Source: Anaerosolibacter carboniphilus (GTDB taxonomy: Bacteria > Bacillota > Clostridia > Peptostreptococcales > Thermotaleaceae). Taken from it: DNA of 64,000 nucleotides. The notes under the pieces are model-generated. The model was not told where the DNA came from, searched no databases, and saw nothing but the letters and a program-made list of their open reading frames with translations. The DNA is taken from contig NZ_JACHEN010000008.1 in the NCBI RefSeq assembly GCF_014205875.1, positions 62,001 through 126,000 of the forward strand, in the 5' to 3' direction. The first letter of the stretch is position 1. Each line of letters starts with the position of its first letter. Position numbers and translations under genes: made by a program. Of this stretch, positions 24,020-33,369 are shown in pieces.

Positions 24020-25597
24020 ATGGCTGTAGAATTGATTAGAGATTTACTGAAGATAGACCAGCTGGTAGGAGAAGAGCATGCACAGGCCTTAGTGGAGGGT
24101 GATATTGTCGTTCCTGATGTGAAGCCTGATATAACAAGGATATTATCAGTGGACGGGATCGTAAATATAACAGGGAAAGAAGCAGTCCAAGACAAAATCA
24201 TTGTGGATGGATCGGTACAATTCAAGATTTTATATGCCTCCGAGGTGGGGGATCAGCCAATCTACGGGATGAATGCCAGTGCTAGCTTCAGCCAAAACAT
24301 TGATATTGCGGGAACAACCCCAGATATGAATTGTGAGGTGGCTGGAGATATTGAACATATTGATTTTAATATCGTCAATGAAAGAAAGGTAGCTGTTAAG
24401 ATCGTTCTCAATCTATCCGGAAAGAGCTATGGTGTTTCTAAAATGGATATCCTAAGGGAAATCCAAGGTTTGTCTGATATTCAACTCTTAAAGGATCGCG
24501 TGCGCTATAGTGATATGGTAGGGAGTAATGCATCGGATACCATCGTAAGAGAAAACTTTGAGATTGAAGACAATATGCCTGAAATTCGAGAAATATTACG
24601 TTGTGATGCCTATGCAGTGGAAAAAGAAACCAAGGTAACGGATGGTAAGGTGATCGTAGGGGGCGTAGTCAAAACAAACACCCTCTATGTAGGTGATGAT
24701 GATCGGAATCCGCTATGCCTTGTAAAGCATGAAGTACCTTTCACTCATTTTGTAGAAATTCCTGCTGCCATGGGGCATATGGATTGCAAGGTGGGCCTAA
24801 AGGTGGATGAAGTATACACCGATGTGAAGGAAAATCTGGATGGGGATAAAAGATTGTTCGAAATGGAGGCCATGGTCAAAGTTCATGCCACTGTCAGCGA
24901 GCTTGAAGAAAAAGAGGTTATTATTGATGCTTATTCTCCAAGCAAGGCGATAAAACTAGATAAAAAGAAAGTGAATTATAACCTAAATGTAGGTAGTAAT
25001 GCCGCCAATGCGATAGTAAAGGAAATGCTGGAGGTTCCGGATCAGCTTCCAGAGGCCTTCAAGGTATTCAATGTGAATGTAAAGCCGATCGTAACAGACT
25101 ATCGACTGGTAGAAGATAAAAATATTATTGAAGGCATCATTGAGGCCAATGTACTCTATCTTTCCCAAGATAAAGACCAGCCAGTACATAGTTTCCGACA
25201 AGAGGTTCCTTTCCGCCACTTTATCGAAATTCCAGGTGCCAATGAAAATATGAAGGCCGACGTCAATCTAAGCGTCAATGATGTGGATTACAGCCTGATT
25301 AATCCAAGCCAGGTAGAAATCAAAGTAAATGTGGGGGCATCCTGTGTGGTCACGAAGAATGCCCAGGTGGAGCTGCTGGTCAATGCAGAGGAATCCGAAG
25401 AAGTATTTGATATGAAGAACCGTCCAAGTATCACCATCTATTTCGTGCAGCCCGGAGATACATTGTGGAAAATTGCGAAGCGCTATAACACCACAGTCAG
25501 CGAATTGATAGAAGCCAATGATATTGAAAATCCAAGTCAGATTACATCAGGAGATCGCTTGGTGATTCAGAAAACATTTGAATATAAATTCAAATAG
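24020..25597 (+). CDS. sipL: SPOCS (DUF3794)-LysM spore morphogenesis protein, SipL-like
   Basis: 525 residues without a signal peptide. Three SPOCS/DUF3794 repeats are seen (about 25-150, 170-290 and 330-450; note the recurring VGxxASD/NAxIVxExxEVxDxxPE pattern), followed by one LysM domain at about 475-520 (YFVQPGDTLWKIAKRYN). C. difficile SipL has this arrangement, and its LysM binds the coat basement-layer ATPase SpoIVA to encase the forespore. It is a mother-cell coat factor expected under sigma-E; an ATATT motif about 55 nt upstream of the start is only a weak -35 candidate. Single-gene unit with a terminator. Confidence 0.87.
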   Translation: MAVELIRDLLKIDQLVGEEHAQALVEGDIVVPDVKPDITRILSVDGIVNITGKEAVQDKIIVDGSVQFKILYASEVGDQPIYGMNASASFSQNIDIAGTTPDMNCEVAGDIEHIDFNIVNERKVAVKIVLNLSGKSYGVSKMDILREIQGLSDIQLLKDRVRYSDMVGSNASDTIVRENFEIEDNMPEIREILRCDAYAVEKETKVTDGKVIVGGVVKTNTLYVGDDDRNPLCLVKHEVPFTHFVEIPAAMGHMDCKVGLKVDEVYTDVKENLDGDKRLFEMEAMVKVHATVSELEEKEVIIDAYSPSKAIKLDKKKVNYNLNVGSNAANAIVKEMLEVPDQLPEAFKVFNVNVKPIVTDYRLVEDKNIIEGIIEANVLYLSQDKDQPVHSFRQEVPFRHFIEIPGANENMKADVNLSVNDVDYSLINPSQVEIKVNVGASCVVTKNAQVELLVNAEESEEVFDMKNRPSITIYFVQPGDTLWKIAKRYNTTVSELIEANDIENPSQITSGDRLVIQKTFEYKFK

Positions 25598-25598
25598 A

Positions 25599-25626
25599 AA
25601 ATCCGTGCATTGCACGGATTTTTCTT
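25599..25626 (+). terminator. sipL terminator
   Basis: AAATCCGTGCA and TGCACGGATTT pair almost without a loop and are followed by TTTCTTTTC. Confidence 0.85.
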
Positions 25627-25742
25627 TTCTACCCCAACCTTTCACATTCTACCACTTTCCTGTATAATATCTTTAGACATATACATTAAATAGAAAATGA
25701 GTGTTACACTATATGAGACTGGACTTTTATGGGGTGAAATGT

Positions 25743-26612
25743 TTGAAAGAGCTTAAGATACGTGGAAGAGCAAAAATAAATCTATCCTTGGATGTTTTAA
25801 GAAGGCGTGAGGATGGCTATCATGAAGTAAAGATGATCATGCAGCAGGTAGATCTATATGATGAAATTACCTTGAGAGAAATTGAAGAGGGCATCAAGCT
25901 GGAGTGTAATTGTGAGTTTATTCCTGTAGATGAAGGGAATATTGCCTATCGAGCGGCCAAGCTGATCAAAGAGAAATATCATATCCAACAGGGGATATAT
26001 ATACACATCGATAAGAATATTCCAGTGGCTGCAGGATTGGCTGGCGGGAGCACCAATGCGGCGGCAGTACTCTTGGGATTGAATAATCTGTGGGATCTGG
26101 GAGCAGATAAGGAAGCGTTGATGGAGTTGGGGATGAAGTTGGGCGCCGATGTTCCTTTCTGCATCCTTGGAGGAGCGGCTTTAGCAGAAGGAATCGGGGA
26201 AAAGCTAACACCTATCCAAGGGCTGGAAAACACCTGGGTGGTATTGTGTAAACCCAATATTGGGGTATCCACCGCTGATGTATATAAAAATTTAGATGTA
26301 AATAAGATTCAACAGCGTCCCGATACAGAGAGGATATTGGACGCCCTGTGTAGAAAAGATATACAAGTAGTGGCAGGGAATCTTAAGAATGTCCTGGAAC
26401 AGGTAACGGAGCAAATGCATCCCATCGTTCGAGATATCAAAAGAAGGATGCTGGAATACAATGCCCTTGGCAGTATCATGAGCGGCAGTGGGCCCACGGT
26501 ATTTGGCCTGTATAAGGACTACAATAAGGCAAAAAGCGCCTATGATAATCTCAATAAGGTCTATAAGCAAACCTATGTGGTGAAAACTTTTAGCGGGGTG
26601 GAAGGACTATGA
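25743..26612 (+). CDS. ispE: 4-diphosphocytidyl-2-C-methyl-D-erythritol kinase
   Basis: A GHMP kinase of the MEP isoprenoid pathway; phosphorylates the 2-hydroxyl of CDP-ME. Near the start it has KINLSLDVLRRREDGYHEV, then the ATP loop PVAAGLAGGSTNAAA (about 96-110) and the C-terminal SIMSGSGPTVFG. TTG 25743 with GGGGTG upstream gives 289 residues, the usual length, and begins KELKIRGRAKIN as orthologues do; a GTG at 25701 would add 14 non-conserved residues. It overlaps the next gene by ATGA. The B. subtilis order veg-sspF-ispE is partly kept. Confidence 0.93.
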   Translation: MKELKIRGRAKINLSLDVLRRREDGYHEVKMIMQQVDLYDEITLREIEEGIKLECNCEFIPVDEGNIAYRAAKLIKEKYHIQQGIYIHIDKNIPVAAGLAGGSTNAAAVLLGLNNLWDLGADKEALMELGMKLGADVPFCILGGAALAEGIGEKLTPIQGLENTWVVLCKPNIGVSTADVYKNLDVNKIQQRPDTERILDALCRKDIQVVAGNLKNVLEQVTEQMHPIVRDIKRRMLEYNALGSIMSGSGPTVFGLYKDYNKAKSAYDNLNKVYKQTYVVKTFSGVEGL

Positions 26613-27289
26613 GTATTAATGGATTAAGCGGATTAAAGCTTCAAAATTAGCAACCCCTCCGGGACGTAGTGTTTGAACATTTAAGAAATTCAATTTTGAA
26701 TGGGGATTTAAAACCTGGAGAAAGATTAATGGAAGTGCAGCTGGCGGAACAGCTGGGTGTGAGCCGTACTCCTGTAAGGGAGGCTATTCGGAAGCTGGAG
26801 CTGGAGGGGTTGGTGGCCATGGTACCAAGAAAGGGTGCTTATGTGGCCGATGTGTCGGTAAAAGATATCTTGGATGTTTTAGAAGTACGGAGCGTTATGG
26901 AGGGGCTAGCAGCGTATCTGGCGGCAGAACGTATGACCGACGAAGAATTGGAAGAGCTGGAGCTGATTTCTTACCACTTCAAGCGGGCCGTGGAAGGCAG
27001 CGATACAGAAAGTATGATCGAAAAGGATATGCAGTTTCATGATCGTATCCTTCGTTCTACCCGCAATAACAAATTGATTCAGATTGCCCAGGGATTGCAG
27101 GAGCAGGTGCAACGTTTCCGGATTACCTATTTCTCAGAATATAATAAATCCAATGCCCTGCTGGCAGAGCATCAGGCTATCCTAGAGGCCATTGCCAATC
27201 GTGATGCTACGCAAGCACAGCAGGTAACCCAGCATCATATTGACATGCTGGGAAACACCATCATTACCTTTGCAGATAAGGTCAGGTAG
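26609..27289 (+). pseudogene. GntR/FadR-family regulator with an in-frame TAG at codon 14
   Basis: The natural start is ATG 26609, overlapping the ispE stop and preceded by GTGGAAGG. It reads MSINGLSGLKLQN, then TAG (26648-26650), and continues in frame as QPLRDVVFEHLRNSIL. Relatives usually have a tyrosine at this position (…NYxPLR…), so TAG looks like a one-base change from TAT/TAC. The rest is intact: winged helix (GERLMEVQLAEQLGVSRTPV, about 34-53) and an FCD ligand domain with metal-type histidines (FHDRILRS, HQAILEAI, HHIDMLG). GTG 26669 could restart translation, but lacks a ribosome site and begins at the first DNA-binding helix. Product may be weakly made, reinitiated or lost. Confidence 0.75.
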
Positions 27290-27344
27290 GCAAACGTTTT
27301 TATGGTTAGCGTTATTCAAGGATAAGTAAATATGAATAATAACG

Positions 27345-27399
27345 AAAAGGAACAGCAAATGCTGTTCCTTTTTGCATATCCTTATGGGGATATGCAAAC
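27345..27399 (+). terminator. Terminator after the GntR gene plus second hairpin
   Basis: AAAAGGAACAGC-AAAT-GCTGTTCCTTTT (27345-27372) with a T run, followed at once by TTTGCATATCC-TTAT-GGGATATGCAAA (27371-27398). Confidence 0.9.
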
Positions 27400-27439
27400 A
27401 TTATAGAGGATAGAAAATATTTGAAGAAGGTGAAGAATT

Positions 27440-27661
27440 TTGCTATTGAGGTGGCTAGAGCTGTTTTATAAAGAGGTTCAAGATTTTTATGAGGTTCATG
27501 TGGTCATCATCATGGTACTGATCGGCTTGTTTGAATGGTTCATTAGCTATAAACAGCTAACAGACAAAAAACTTAAACGAGAGGCGAAGCTTGCCAGGTA
27601 TATCGGAGCAGCCTATGTCATCGGTGGTATTGGGATTTTTGCACTATTGAAGATATTCTAG
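27440..27661 (+). CDS. Small two-helix membrane protein of the germinant receptor operon
   Basis: 73 residues with two membrane segments (VHVVIIMVLIGLFEWFI, about 19-35; YIGAAYVIGGIGIFALL, about 53-69) and a basic linker (KKLKREAKLARY). The TTG start follows AAGGTGA. It is 15 nt from the GerA-type gene and presumably cotranscribed. Small membrane D subunits accompany some Ger receptors, and a CLC_0170-like family of this size exists in clostridia; which applies is not certain. Confidence 0.65.
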   Translation: MLLRWLELFYKEVQDFYEVHVVIIMVLIGLFEWFISYKQLTDKKLKREAKLARYIGAAYVIGGIGIFALLKIF

Positions 27662-27676
27662 GGGAGGAGGAGAGCC

Positions 27677-29266
27677 ATGGGGTTTTTTGATAAATTATTT
27701 GAGAAAAAAGAAAATCAGATACCGAAGATACCTATCGTGAAGGATTTTCAAAGCAACATGGATCAGATCAAGGAAATTCTCAAGGATGGAGATGACATCA
27801 TCTATCGAGAATTCATGGTAGGGCAGGAGCAAGAACTGAAGTTTGCGCTGATTTATGCCGAAGGTCTTGCCGACAAAAACCTTTTGAATGAACATATATT
27901 GCAAAACCTGATGGTGCTGTGTAGAATGGCACCCATGGAAGTCCATAACCTGAGAGACAAGATTTATGAAACCATCAAGAATGGAAGCGTCGCTGTTACT
28001 GACTTAAAAGAGATTGATGATGTGCAAGTGGCCATTGATATGATCCTGGCAGGAGAATCGATCCTCATTCTAAATCATTGGGACAAAGCATTGGTCATTG
28101 CTACTAAGGGCTGGCCCATGCGGGGTGTCAATGCTCCAGATACAGAAAAGGTGGTACGAGGTCCAGCCGATGGGTTTAATGAAACCTTGCGGGTAAATAC
28201 GGCACTGGTTCGAAGAAGAATTCGTGATCCCAAGTTTAAAATCAAACAGACGCAGGTGGGGAGAAGGTCCAAGACTGATATCGCCATCCTATACATTGAA
28301 GATATCGTCAACAAGGATATCTTAAAGATGGTAAAGGAAAGAATTGATGCTATTGATATTGATGCCATTATGGAAAGTGGCTATATTGAGGAGTTGATCG
28401 AAGATAGCTGGCGATCGCCCTTTCCGCAGATCCAGCATACCCAAAGACCCGATACGGTAGCTGCAGCCCTCTATGAAGGGAGAGTAGCAGTGATTGTTGA
28501 TAATACGCCCTTTGTATTGATCATGCCTGCTACGATTGTTACCCTGATCCAATCTGCTGAAGACTATTATGAAAGAACCTTTATTGCATCGGCGGTAAGG
28601 TTTTTACGGTTTGGAGCATTGGTTATGTCTTTGATACTACCTTCTTTATACATTGCCATCACCTCCTATCATCCTGGCATGCTGCCAACGGATTTGGCTT
28701 TGTACGTGGCAGGAAGCCGAGCCAATGTACCATTTCCGGCTTTTATTGAGGCTTTTATCATGGAAGCAGCGCTGGAGCTCTTAAGGGAGGCAGGAATTCG
28801 ACTGCCTGGGCCCATCGGCTCCACCATTGGTATTGTAGGAGGCTTGGTACTGGGACAGGCAGCAGTAGAAGCAGGTATCGTCAGTCCATTGATGGTTATC
28901 ATAGTAGCGTTAACGGCTATCGCCGGGTATTCTTCTCCCAGCTACAGTCTGGCCATATCTTATCGATTGCTGCGATTCATTATGATGGCCTTTGCAGCGA
29001 TGTTTGGCCTATATGGCGTCATCTGGGTGACCCTAGGGATTTTGATTCACCTATGCAATTTAAAGAGCTTTGGAGTGCCTTATCTCAGTCCCTTTGTGGC
29101 TACTGAAACGGCAATGAAGGATTTTAAGGATGTATTCATTCGGGCACCCTTACGCTATATGAAAAAACGGCCCCAGTACCTTCGTCCAGGGGATAGTCAG
29201 CGCTTGGCCTATGAGACAAAAGAAATATTAACAGAGGAAGGTGAAGGGGATGGGAAGCAGAAATAA
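27677..29266 (+). CDS. GerA-family spore germination receptor A subunit
   Basis: 529 residues. A soluble N-terminal domain (about 1-290; VGQEQELKFALIYAEGLADK, GWPMRGVNAPDTEKVVRGPA, and RTKL-like ALVRRRIRDPKFK) precedes about five membrane helices (about 300-480; ALELLREAGIRLPGPIGSTI is a hallmark). It sits in the inner spore membrane with the B and C subunits and responds to germinants. ATG follows GGGGAGGAGG. It overlaps the B-subunit gene. Confidence 0.93.
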   Translation: MGFFDKLFEKKENQIPKIPIVKDFQSNMDQIKEILKDGDDIIYREFMVGQEQELKFALIYAEGLADKNLLNEHILQNLMVLCRMAPMEVHNLRDKIYETIKNGSVAVTDLKEIDDVQVAIDMILAGESILILNHWDKALVIATKGWPMRGVNAPDTEKVVRGPADGFNETLRVNTALVRRRIRDPKFKIKQTQVGRRSKTDIAILYIEDIVNKDILKMVKERIDAIDIDAIMESGYIEELIEDSWRSPFPQIQHTQRPDTVAAALYEGRVAVIVDNTPFVLIMPATIVTLIQSAEDYYERTFIASAVRFLRFGALVMSLILPSLYIAITSYHPGMLPTDLALYVAGSRANVPFPAFIEAFIMEAALELLREAGIRLPGPIGSTIGIVGGLVLGQAAVEAGIVSPLMVIIVALTAIAGYSSPSYSLAISYRLLRFIMMAFAAMFGLYGVIWVTLGILIHLCNLKSFGVPYLSPFVATETAMKDFKDVFIRAPLRYMKKRPQYLRPGDSQRLAYETKEILTEEGEGDGKQK

Positions 29267-30359
29267 TGATGTCATATTAAGCAGTCAACTGGCAGCTATT
29301 CTTTCCGTGACCATCATTGGGGTAGGAATTTTGTCGTTGCCCAGGTTGGTAGTGGATGAGGTAGGGGCAGACAATTGGGTTCTGGTCATTGCAGGATCAG
29401 GGCTGGCGTTAGTTTTTGGTCTTATCATGGCATTTGTTGGGAAGAAGTTTCCGGGAAGAACCTATTTAGAGTTAACCCAGAGTTTATTGGGAAAACCAGT
29501 AGGGACCTTGATCACCTTGGGATTTTCCCTCTATTTAATGATTTTAGCAGCTATAGAAGTCAGGATATTTGGGGAGGTCACTAAGCAATATCTTCTTTTT
29601 AATACACCTTTAGAAGCGTTAAGTGTTACCATTTTAGTATTGGCAGTGTATTTGGCCAGAAGCGGCATTGAGACCATCGCCAGGATGGCGGAAATCATTT
29701 TTCCTATAGCCACCGTCATCGCCGTCCTCCTGGTGTTACCAGTTATACCAGAATTGGATGTAAGCTATATACTGCCGTTATTGAGAACACCACCCATGAA
29801 ATTTATAAAGGCCCTACCGACGGTGGTTTTCAGCTATGTGGGGATGGAAGTTGTATTACTATTCTCTTCCTTTGTAAAGGATACAAAAAAAATACATAAA
29901 AGCGTGATCCTGACCATAGCTCTGGTAACCTGGTTCTATTTGTCCGTTACATGGCTTACCGTTTCGAGATTTGGATTGATAGAGACCGCTCATATCCTCT
30001 GGCCTGCCTTAGAACTTTTTAAAACCGTTGATCTTCCTGGCGCATTTCTAGAAAATGTAGAGGCGTTTATCATGAGTATCTGGATTTTTTCGGTATTTAT
30101 GACATTGGCGGTTGCATATTTTGGGAGCAGCTTGACCTTAAGCCAAGCGATTGGATCCAAAGAGCAGAATTATCTGGTACTACCATTGCTGCCGATTATT
30201 TATTTTCTAGCCATGATTCCAGACAATGTAGCTCAGCTCAGGGAGTTATTGGATCTGTATTCCTTCTATATGGGTACTTTATACATCGCTGTGGTTCCTG
30301 TAGCCCTTTTGATCATGAGCTTTTTGAAAAAGCAAAAAGGAGGGAAGAAAGGTGCCTAG
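29250..30359 (+). CDS. GerB-family spore germination permease
   Basis: 369 residues with ten predicted membrane helices of the APC-superfamily GerB type, starting ILSSQLAAILSVTIIGVGIL. The conserved SLPRLVVDEVGADNWVLV and WPALELFKTVDLPGAFLEN segments are present. The B subunit binds the germinant in known receptors. ATG 29250 (GGTGAAGGGG before it) lies within the A gene; GTG 29241 is possible. It overlaps the C gene by 8 nt. Confidence 0.92.
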   Translation: MGSRNNDVILSSQLAAILSVTIIGVGILSLPRLVVDEVGADNWVLVIAGSGLALVFGLIMAFVGKKFPGRTYLELTQSLLGKPVGTLITLGFSLYLMILAAIEVRIFGEVTKQYLLFNTPLEALSVTILVLAVYLARSGIETIARMAEIIFPIATVIAVLLVLPVIPELDVSYILPLLRTPPMKFIKALPTVVFSYVGMEVVLLFSSFVKDTKKIHKSVILTIALVTWFYLSVTWLTVSRFGLIETAHILWPALELFKTVDLPGAFLENVEAFIMSIWIFSVFMTLAVAYFGSSLTLSQAIGSKEQNYLVLPLLPIIYFLAMIPDNVAQLRELLDLYSFYMGTLYIAVVPVALLIMSFLKKQKGGKKGA

Positions 30360-31524
30360 ATGGAGAATTGTTTCTATTTTGCTGTTAATCTGTATGCCGC
30401 TTACTGGATGTTGGGACAAAATAGAGATTGAGCAGAGGGCCTTTGTAACCTCCATGGGCATTGATAAGTTTGATCCCAAGGAGGCAGAAAAAAAAGGTGG
30501 CGTAAAAGAAGGACAAGCTCCTGAAGATATACCTCGAAATCGTTATATCGTGACTTATCGATATCCCAATACGGGATTGATTGCAGGGAAAGGGGAAGGG
30601 AAGCCTGGGTATCAATTAAGTTCCGTTGGAAGAACCCTTACCGATGTAAATAGTGAGGTTTCTACGAAGCTGGGAGCGAACCTATTCTTTGGTCACCTAA
30701 AGCTGGTTGTTATAGGAGAAGACTTGGCGGAAGATGAAGAGCTGATGCGAGAGGTGTTGGATTATATAGAAAGAAACGCGATGATTGGTAGAAAGATAAA
30801 CTATATGATTACACCAGGAAAGGCGAAGGAGTTTTTAGAGGTAGAAGTGCCTCAAGAGCCTGCCATAGGGCTGCATGTCAGGGATATACTTGAACAAAGC
30901 ATGATAACATCTCAGATTGCCGATGCAGATTTGGGCTATATCCTTCGAGCCCTTCATGAAAGCAAAGCAGCCATCGCACCCAAAATATCGGCCTCAAAAG
31001 AAGAATTAAAAGTAGCAGGTGCAGCTGTACTAAAGGATTATAAAAAGGTCGGCTGGCTGGGAGACATGGAAACAGGAGCTGTCATGTTTATGCTGGGGAA
31101 GATTAAAACCACAGAGATTACAGTAACGGTGGATAAACTATTTATACCCGTCACCATTTATAATTCTCGAACAGATGTAAGGGTAGAGGAAAGAGATGGG
31201 CAGATCTATGCAGTTTTTGATATAGAGAATGAAGGGGAACTAAGCCAGCACCTATTCGAAGTAAGAGGATCTACCTATGAGGATGCGTATCTCCAAAAAG
31301 TTGCAAAGGCAGTCTCGGAAAAGATCAAAAGACAGGTGGAGAATACTTTTATAAAAACTCAAAAAGAGTATGGGGCTGACGTGGTTCAAATCAATGAACA
31401 ATTGAGAAAGCATAAACCAGATCTCTGGGAAAAAGTACGGGACGATTGGGAGAAAATCTTCCCCCAAATTAAAGTAGACGTAAATGTGGAGACAAAGATT
31501 CGCAGAATCGGCGTTGTACGGTAA
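30352..31524 (+). CDS. Ger(x)C-family germination lipoprotein
   Basis: 390 residues. The signal peptide ends in a lipobox PLTGCW, with the lipidated cysteine at 20, followed by WDKIEIEQRAFVTSMGIDK as in the family. The three Ger(x)C domains follow, including NLFFGHLKLVVIGEDLAED. It is the peripheral lipoprotein C subunit of the receptor. The GTG start overlaps the B gene, confirming one A-B-C operon. Confidence 0.92.
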   Translation: MPRWRIVSILLLICMPLTGCWDKIEIEQRAFVTSMGIDKFDPKEAEKKGGVKEGQAPEDIPRNRYIVTYRYPNTGLIAGKGEGKPGYQLSSVGRTLTDVNSEVSTKLGANLFFGHLKLVVIGEDLAEDEELMREVLDYIERNAMIGRKINYMITPGKAKEFLEVEVPQEPAIGLHVRDILEQSMITSQIADADLGYILRALHESKAAIAPKISASKEELKVAGAAVLKDYKKVGWLGDMETGAVMFMLGKIKTTEITVTVDKLFIPVTIYNSRTDVRVEERDGQIYAVFDIENEGELSQHLFEVRGSTYEDAYLQKVAKAVSEKIKRQVENTFIKTQKEYGADVVQINEQLRKHKPDLWEKVRDDWEKIFPQIKVDVNVETKIRRIGVVR

Positions 31525-31630
31525 GAATATCCTAAAACTTCCAAGGAAAAATTTATAGAAATCAGTTTAAAATTTCCCCTCTTTGCTAATACTGAGAGTA
31601 GAATAAAAGATTAGCAATGGGGGGATTTTT

Positions 31631-32326
31631 ATGGAAAGGATGTACAAAATGATAGATGTACATGGAGCACGAAGAAGATTTATACTGGGACTTATTTTTA
31701 TACTTTTAACCACTTCTGTTTTTTATGGCTTTACCAGAGATGTCTACCAAAATCAAAAGAGCTATAAGGACAGCTTGATTCGTTTCCATGTCCTGGCCAA
31801 TAGTGATTCGCCTGAGGATCAGGCATTAAAGTTAAAAGTAAGAGACCGTATTATAGAGGCTATGAACCCAAGATTTGAGCAGTCCGATAGCTTGGATGAG
31901 ACAAGGAAAATCATCCAAGAAAACTTAGAAGAGATTGAAGCCATTGCTTCTGCAGAGATTCAGCGAAATGGCAGTAACTATGCTGTGAAGGCAAGCTTGA
32001 GCGATGTGGTTTTTCCAACAAAAAACTATGGCAGTATTACATTGCCAGCGGGTACCTACGAGGCACTGCGGGTTGAGATTGGAAAAGCAGAAGGCTCCAA
32101 CTGGTGGTGTGTACTATTTCCACCCCTATGCTTCATTGATATCGAAAAAGGATTGACCAACGAAAAAACCAAGCAGGAAATGATGAATGTATTGACAGAA
32201 GAAGAATTCAAGATGATTCAGACAGCATCCAGTGAGGATAGGATTCCTATCAAACTCAAATTCAAGGTCGTAGAAATCATAGAAACCGCAAAACTGAATC
32301 TGGGTAAAGTCGTAGGGATGAGATAA
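31631..32326 (+). CDS. spoIIR: Stage II sporulation protein R
   Basis: 231 residues. An N-terminal membrane/signal segment (RFILGLIFILLTTSVFYGF, about 16-34) is followed by the SpoIIR signature IRFHVLANSDSPEDQALKLK and VRDRIIEAM. In Bacillus it is made in the forespore under sigma-F, exported to the intermembrane space, and activates SpoIIGA to process pro-sigma-E. ATG follows GGGGGG. I could not find a convincing sigma-F promoter in the 106-bp gap. The C-terminus VVEIIETAKLNL is typical. Confidence 0.93.
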   Translation: MERMYKMIDVHGARRRFILGLIFILLTTSVFYGFTRDVYQNQKSYKDSLIRFHVLANSDSPEDQALKLKVRDRIIEAMNPRFEQSDSLDETRKIIQENLEEIEAIASAEIQRNGSNYAVKASLSDVVFPTKNYGSITLPAGTYEALRVEIGKAEGSNWWCVLFPPLCFIDIEKGLTNEKTKQEMMNVLTEEEFKMIQTASSEDRIPIKLKFKVVEIIETAKLNLGKVVGMR

Positions 32327-32367
32327 GGTTAAAAGTTGAAGGATGGAAACTGTGAAAACAATCTTTT

Positions 32368-32430
32368 GTAGGGTCGGACGACTCTGTCCGGCTTTTCAAG
32401 AAGTAGGGAGCGACGCCCTCGTCGTTCCGA
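32368..32430. repeat. GTAGGG-type palindromic element
   Basis: GTAGGGTCGGACGACTCTGTCCG and a second unit GTAGGGAGCGACGCCCTCGT-CGTTCCG lie head to tail, each a local hairpin. Confidence 0.8.
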
Positions 32431-32456
32431 AATAATTAAATACAAACAAAGCATAT

Positions 32457-32488
32457 AAAAAGAGGAGAGTCTAGTTCTTCTCTTTTTG
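32457..32488 (+). terminator. spoIIR terminator
   Basis: AAAAGAGGAGAG and TTCTTCTCTTTTT pair imperfectly over TCTAG and end in a T run. Confidence 0.7.
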
Positions 32489-32643
32489 TGTTAAAAATAA
32501 CCATCCATGTAAAGTGGAATAATTGGTAGAATGCCTACAAAAAATAAAATTGAAATACATTCTCCAATTGAAAAAATAAATGGGTTAGATAGTATAGAGG
32601 GTTTGCCTCTAACTACTAACCTAATCAAGAAAGGAGGAACAGC

Positions 32644-33351
32644 ATGAGAAAATTTGCATTGGCTGCATGCTGCATATTTATTTTTATCTTTACTGTGGGA
32701 ATCTTTGCTTTAGATAGTTATTTTGCTGTGGGATCTGCTCAAGAAACCCTTTACTGGGGATCTAGCGGTGATCAGGTCAGAAAGCTTCAAACTACCCTAA
32801 AGAACTGGGGTTATTATGATGGGCCAGTAGATGGGGTTTATGGCGGCGGGACATTTACCGCAGTAAAAGCATTCCAGAAGAAGCATGGTTTATCCCAGGA
32901 TGGGGTAGTAGGGCCAGCTACGGCAGAAAAATTAGGATTTCCTGTGAAGCAGAAAGCAGCTCCAGCAAAATATCAGGCAAGCAGAGGAAATATCGCTAGG
33001 GATGATGAGGTCAATCTGATGGGAAAAGCCATTACAGGAGAGGCTAGAGGGGAGCCCTATATTGGACAGGTTGCAGTAGGAGCAGTCATCTTAAATCGAA
33101 CCCGACATCCATCCTTCCCTAATACCATCGCAGGTGTGATCTACCAGCCGGGGGCATTTACAGCCGTCAGCGATGGACAAATCAACTTGCCTCCTGATCC
33201 AAGCTGCTTGAAAGCAGCTAGGGATGCTTTGAATGGTTGGGATCCTACGGGAGGAACCTTGTACTATTGGAATCCTGCCACAGCTACCAGCAAATGGATT
33301 TGGTCGAGAACTGTGGAAAAGAAAATAGGTAAACATTGGTTTGGAAACTAG
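32644..33351 (+). CDS. sleB: Spore cortex-lytic enzyme SleB
   Basis: 235 residues. The signal peptide/membrane segment (FALAACCIFIFIFTVGIFAL) is followed by a peptidoglycan-binding domain (about 40-98; GSSGDQVRKLQTTLKNWGYY) and a Hydrolase_2 lytic transglycosylase domain (about 120-235) with the catalytic glutamate in ITGEARGEPYIGQVAVGAVI. It cleaves cortex peptidoglycan at germination and needs YpeB, the next gene, for stability. AAGGAGG precedes the ATG. Confidence 0.95.
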   Translation: MRKFALAACCIFIFIFTVGIFALDSYFAVGSAQETLYWGSSGDQVRKLQTTLKNWGYYDGPVDGVYGGGTFTAVKAFQKKHGLSQDGVVGPATAEKLGFPVKQKAAPAKYQASRGNIARDDEVNLMGKAITGEARGEPYIGQVAVGAVILNRTRHPSFPNTIAGVIYQPGAFTAVSDGQINLPPDPSCLKAARDALNGWDPTGGTLYYWNPATATSKWIWSRTVEKKIGKHWFGN

Positions 33352-33369
33352 AAAAAAGGCGGTGAAGAG

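Larger units (their letters stand above)
32328..32627. repeat. Wide 7-nt-periodic foldback pair enclosing a GTAGGG element and a terminator
   Basis: GGTTAAAAGTTGAAGG (32328-32343) is matched by CCTCTAACTACTAACC (32607-32622) as its imperfect complement. Between them lie a GTAGGG repeat (32368-32430) and a hairpin (32457-32488). The same order (arm, GTAGGG element, terminator, arm) recurs at 34908-35127. The gap is 317 bp and has no gene. Confidence 0.65.

Noticed and set aside
31525-31630. Sigma-F promoter before spoIIR
   Set aside because: Expected from biology, but no convincing GyATA-15-GGnnAnAnT match could be found by eye.
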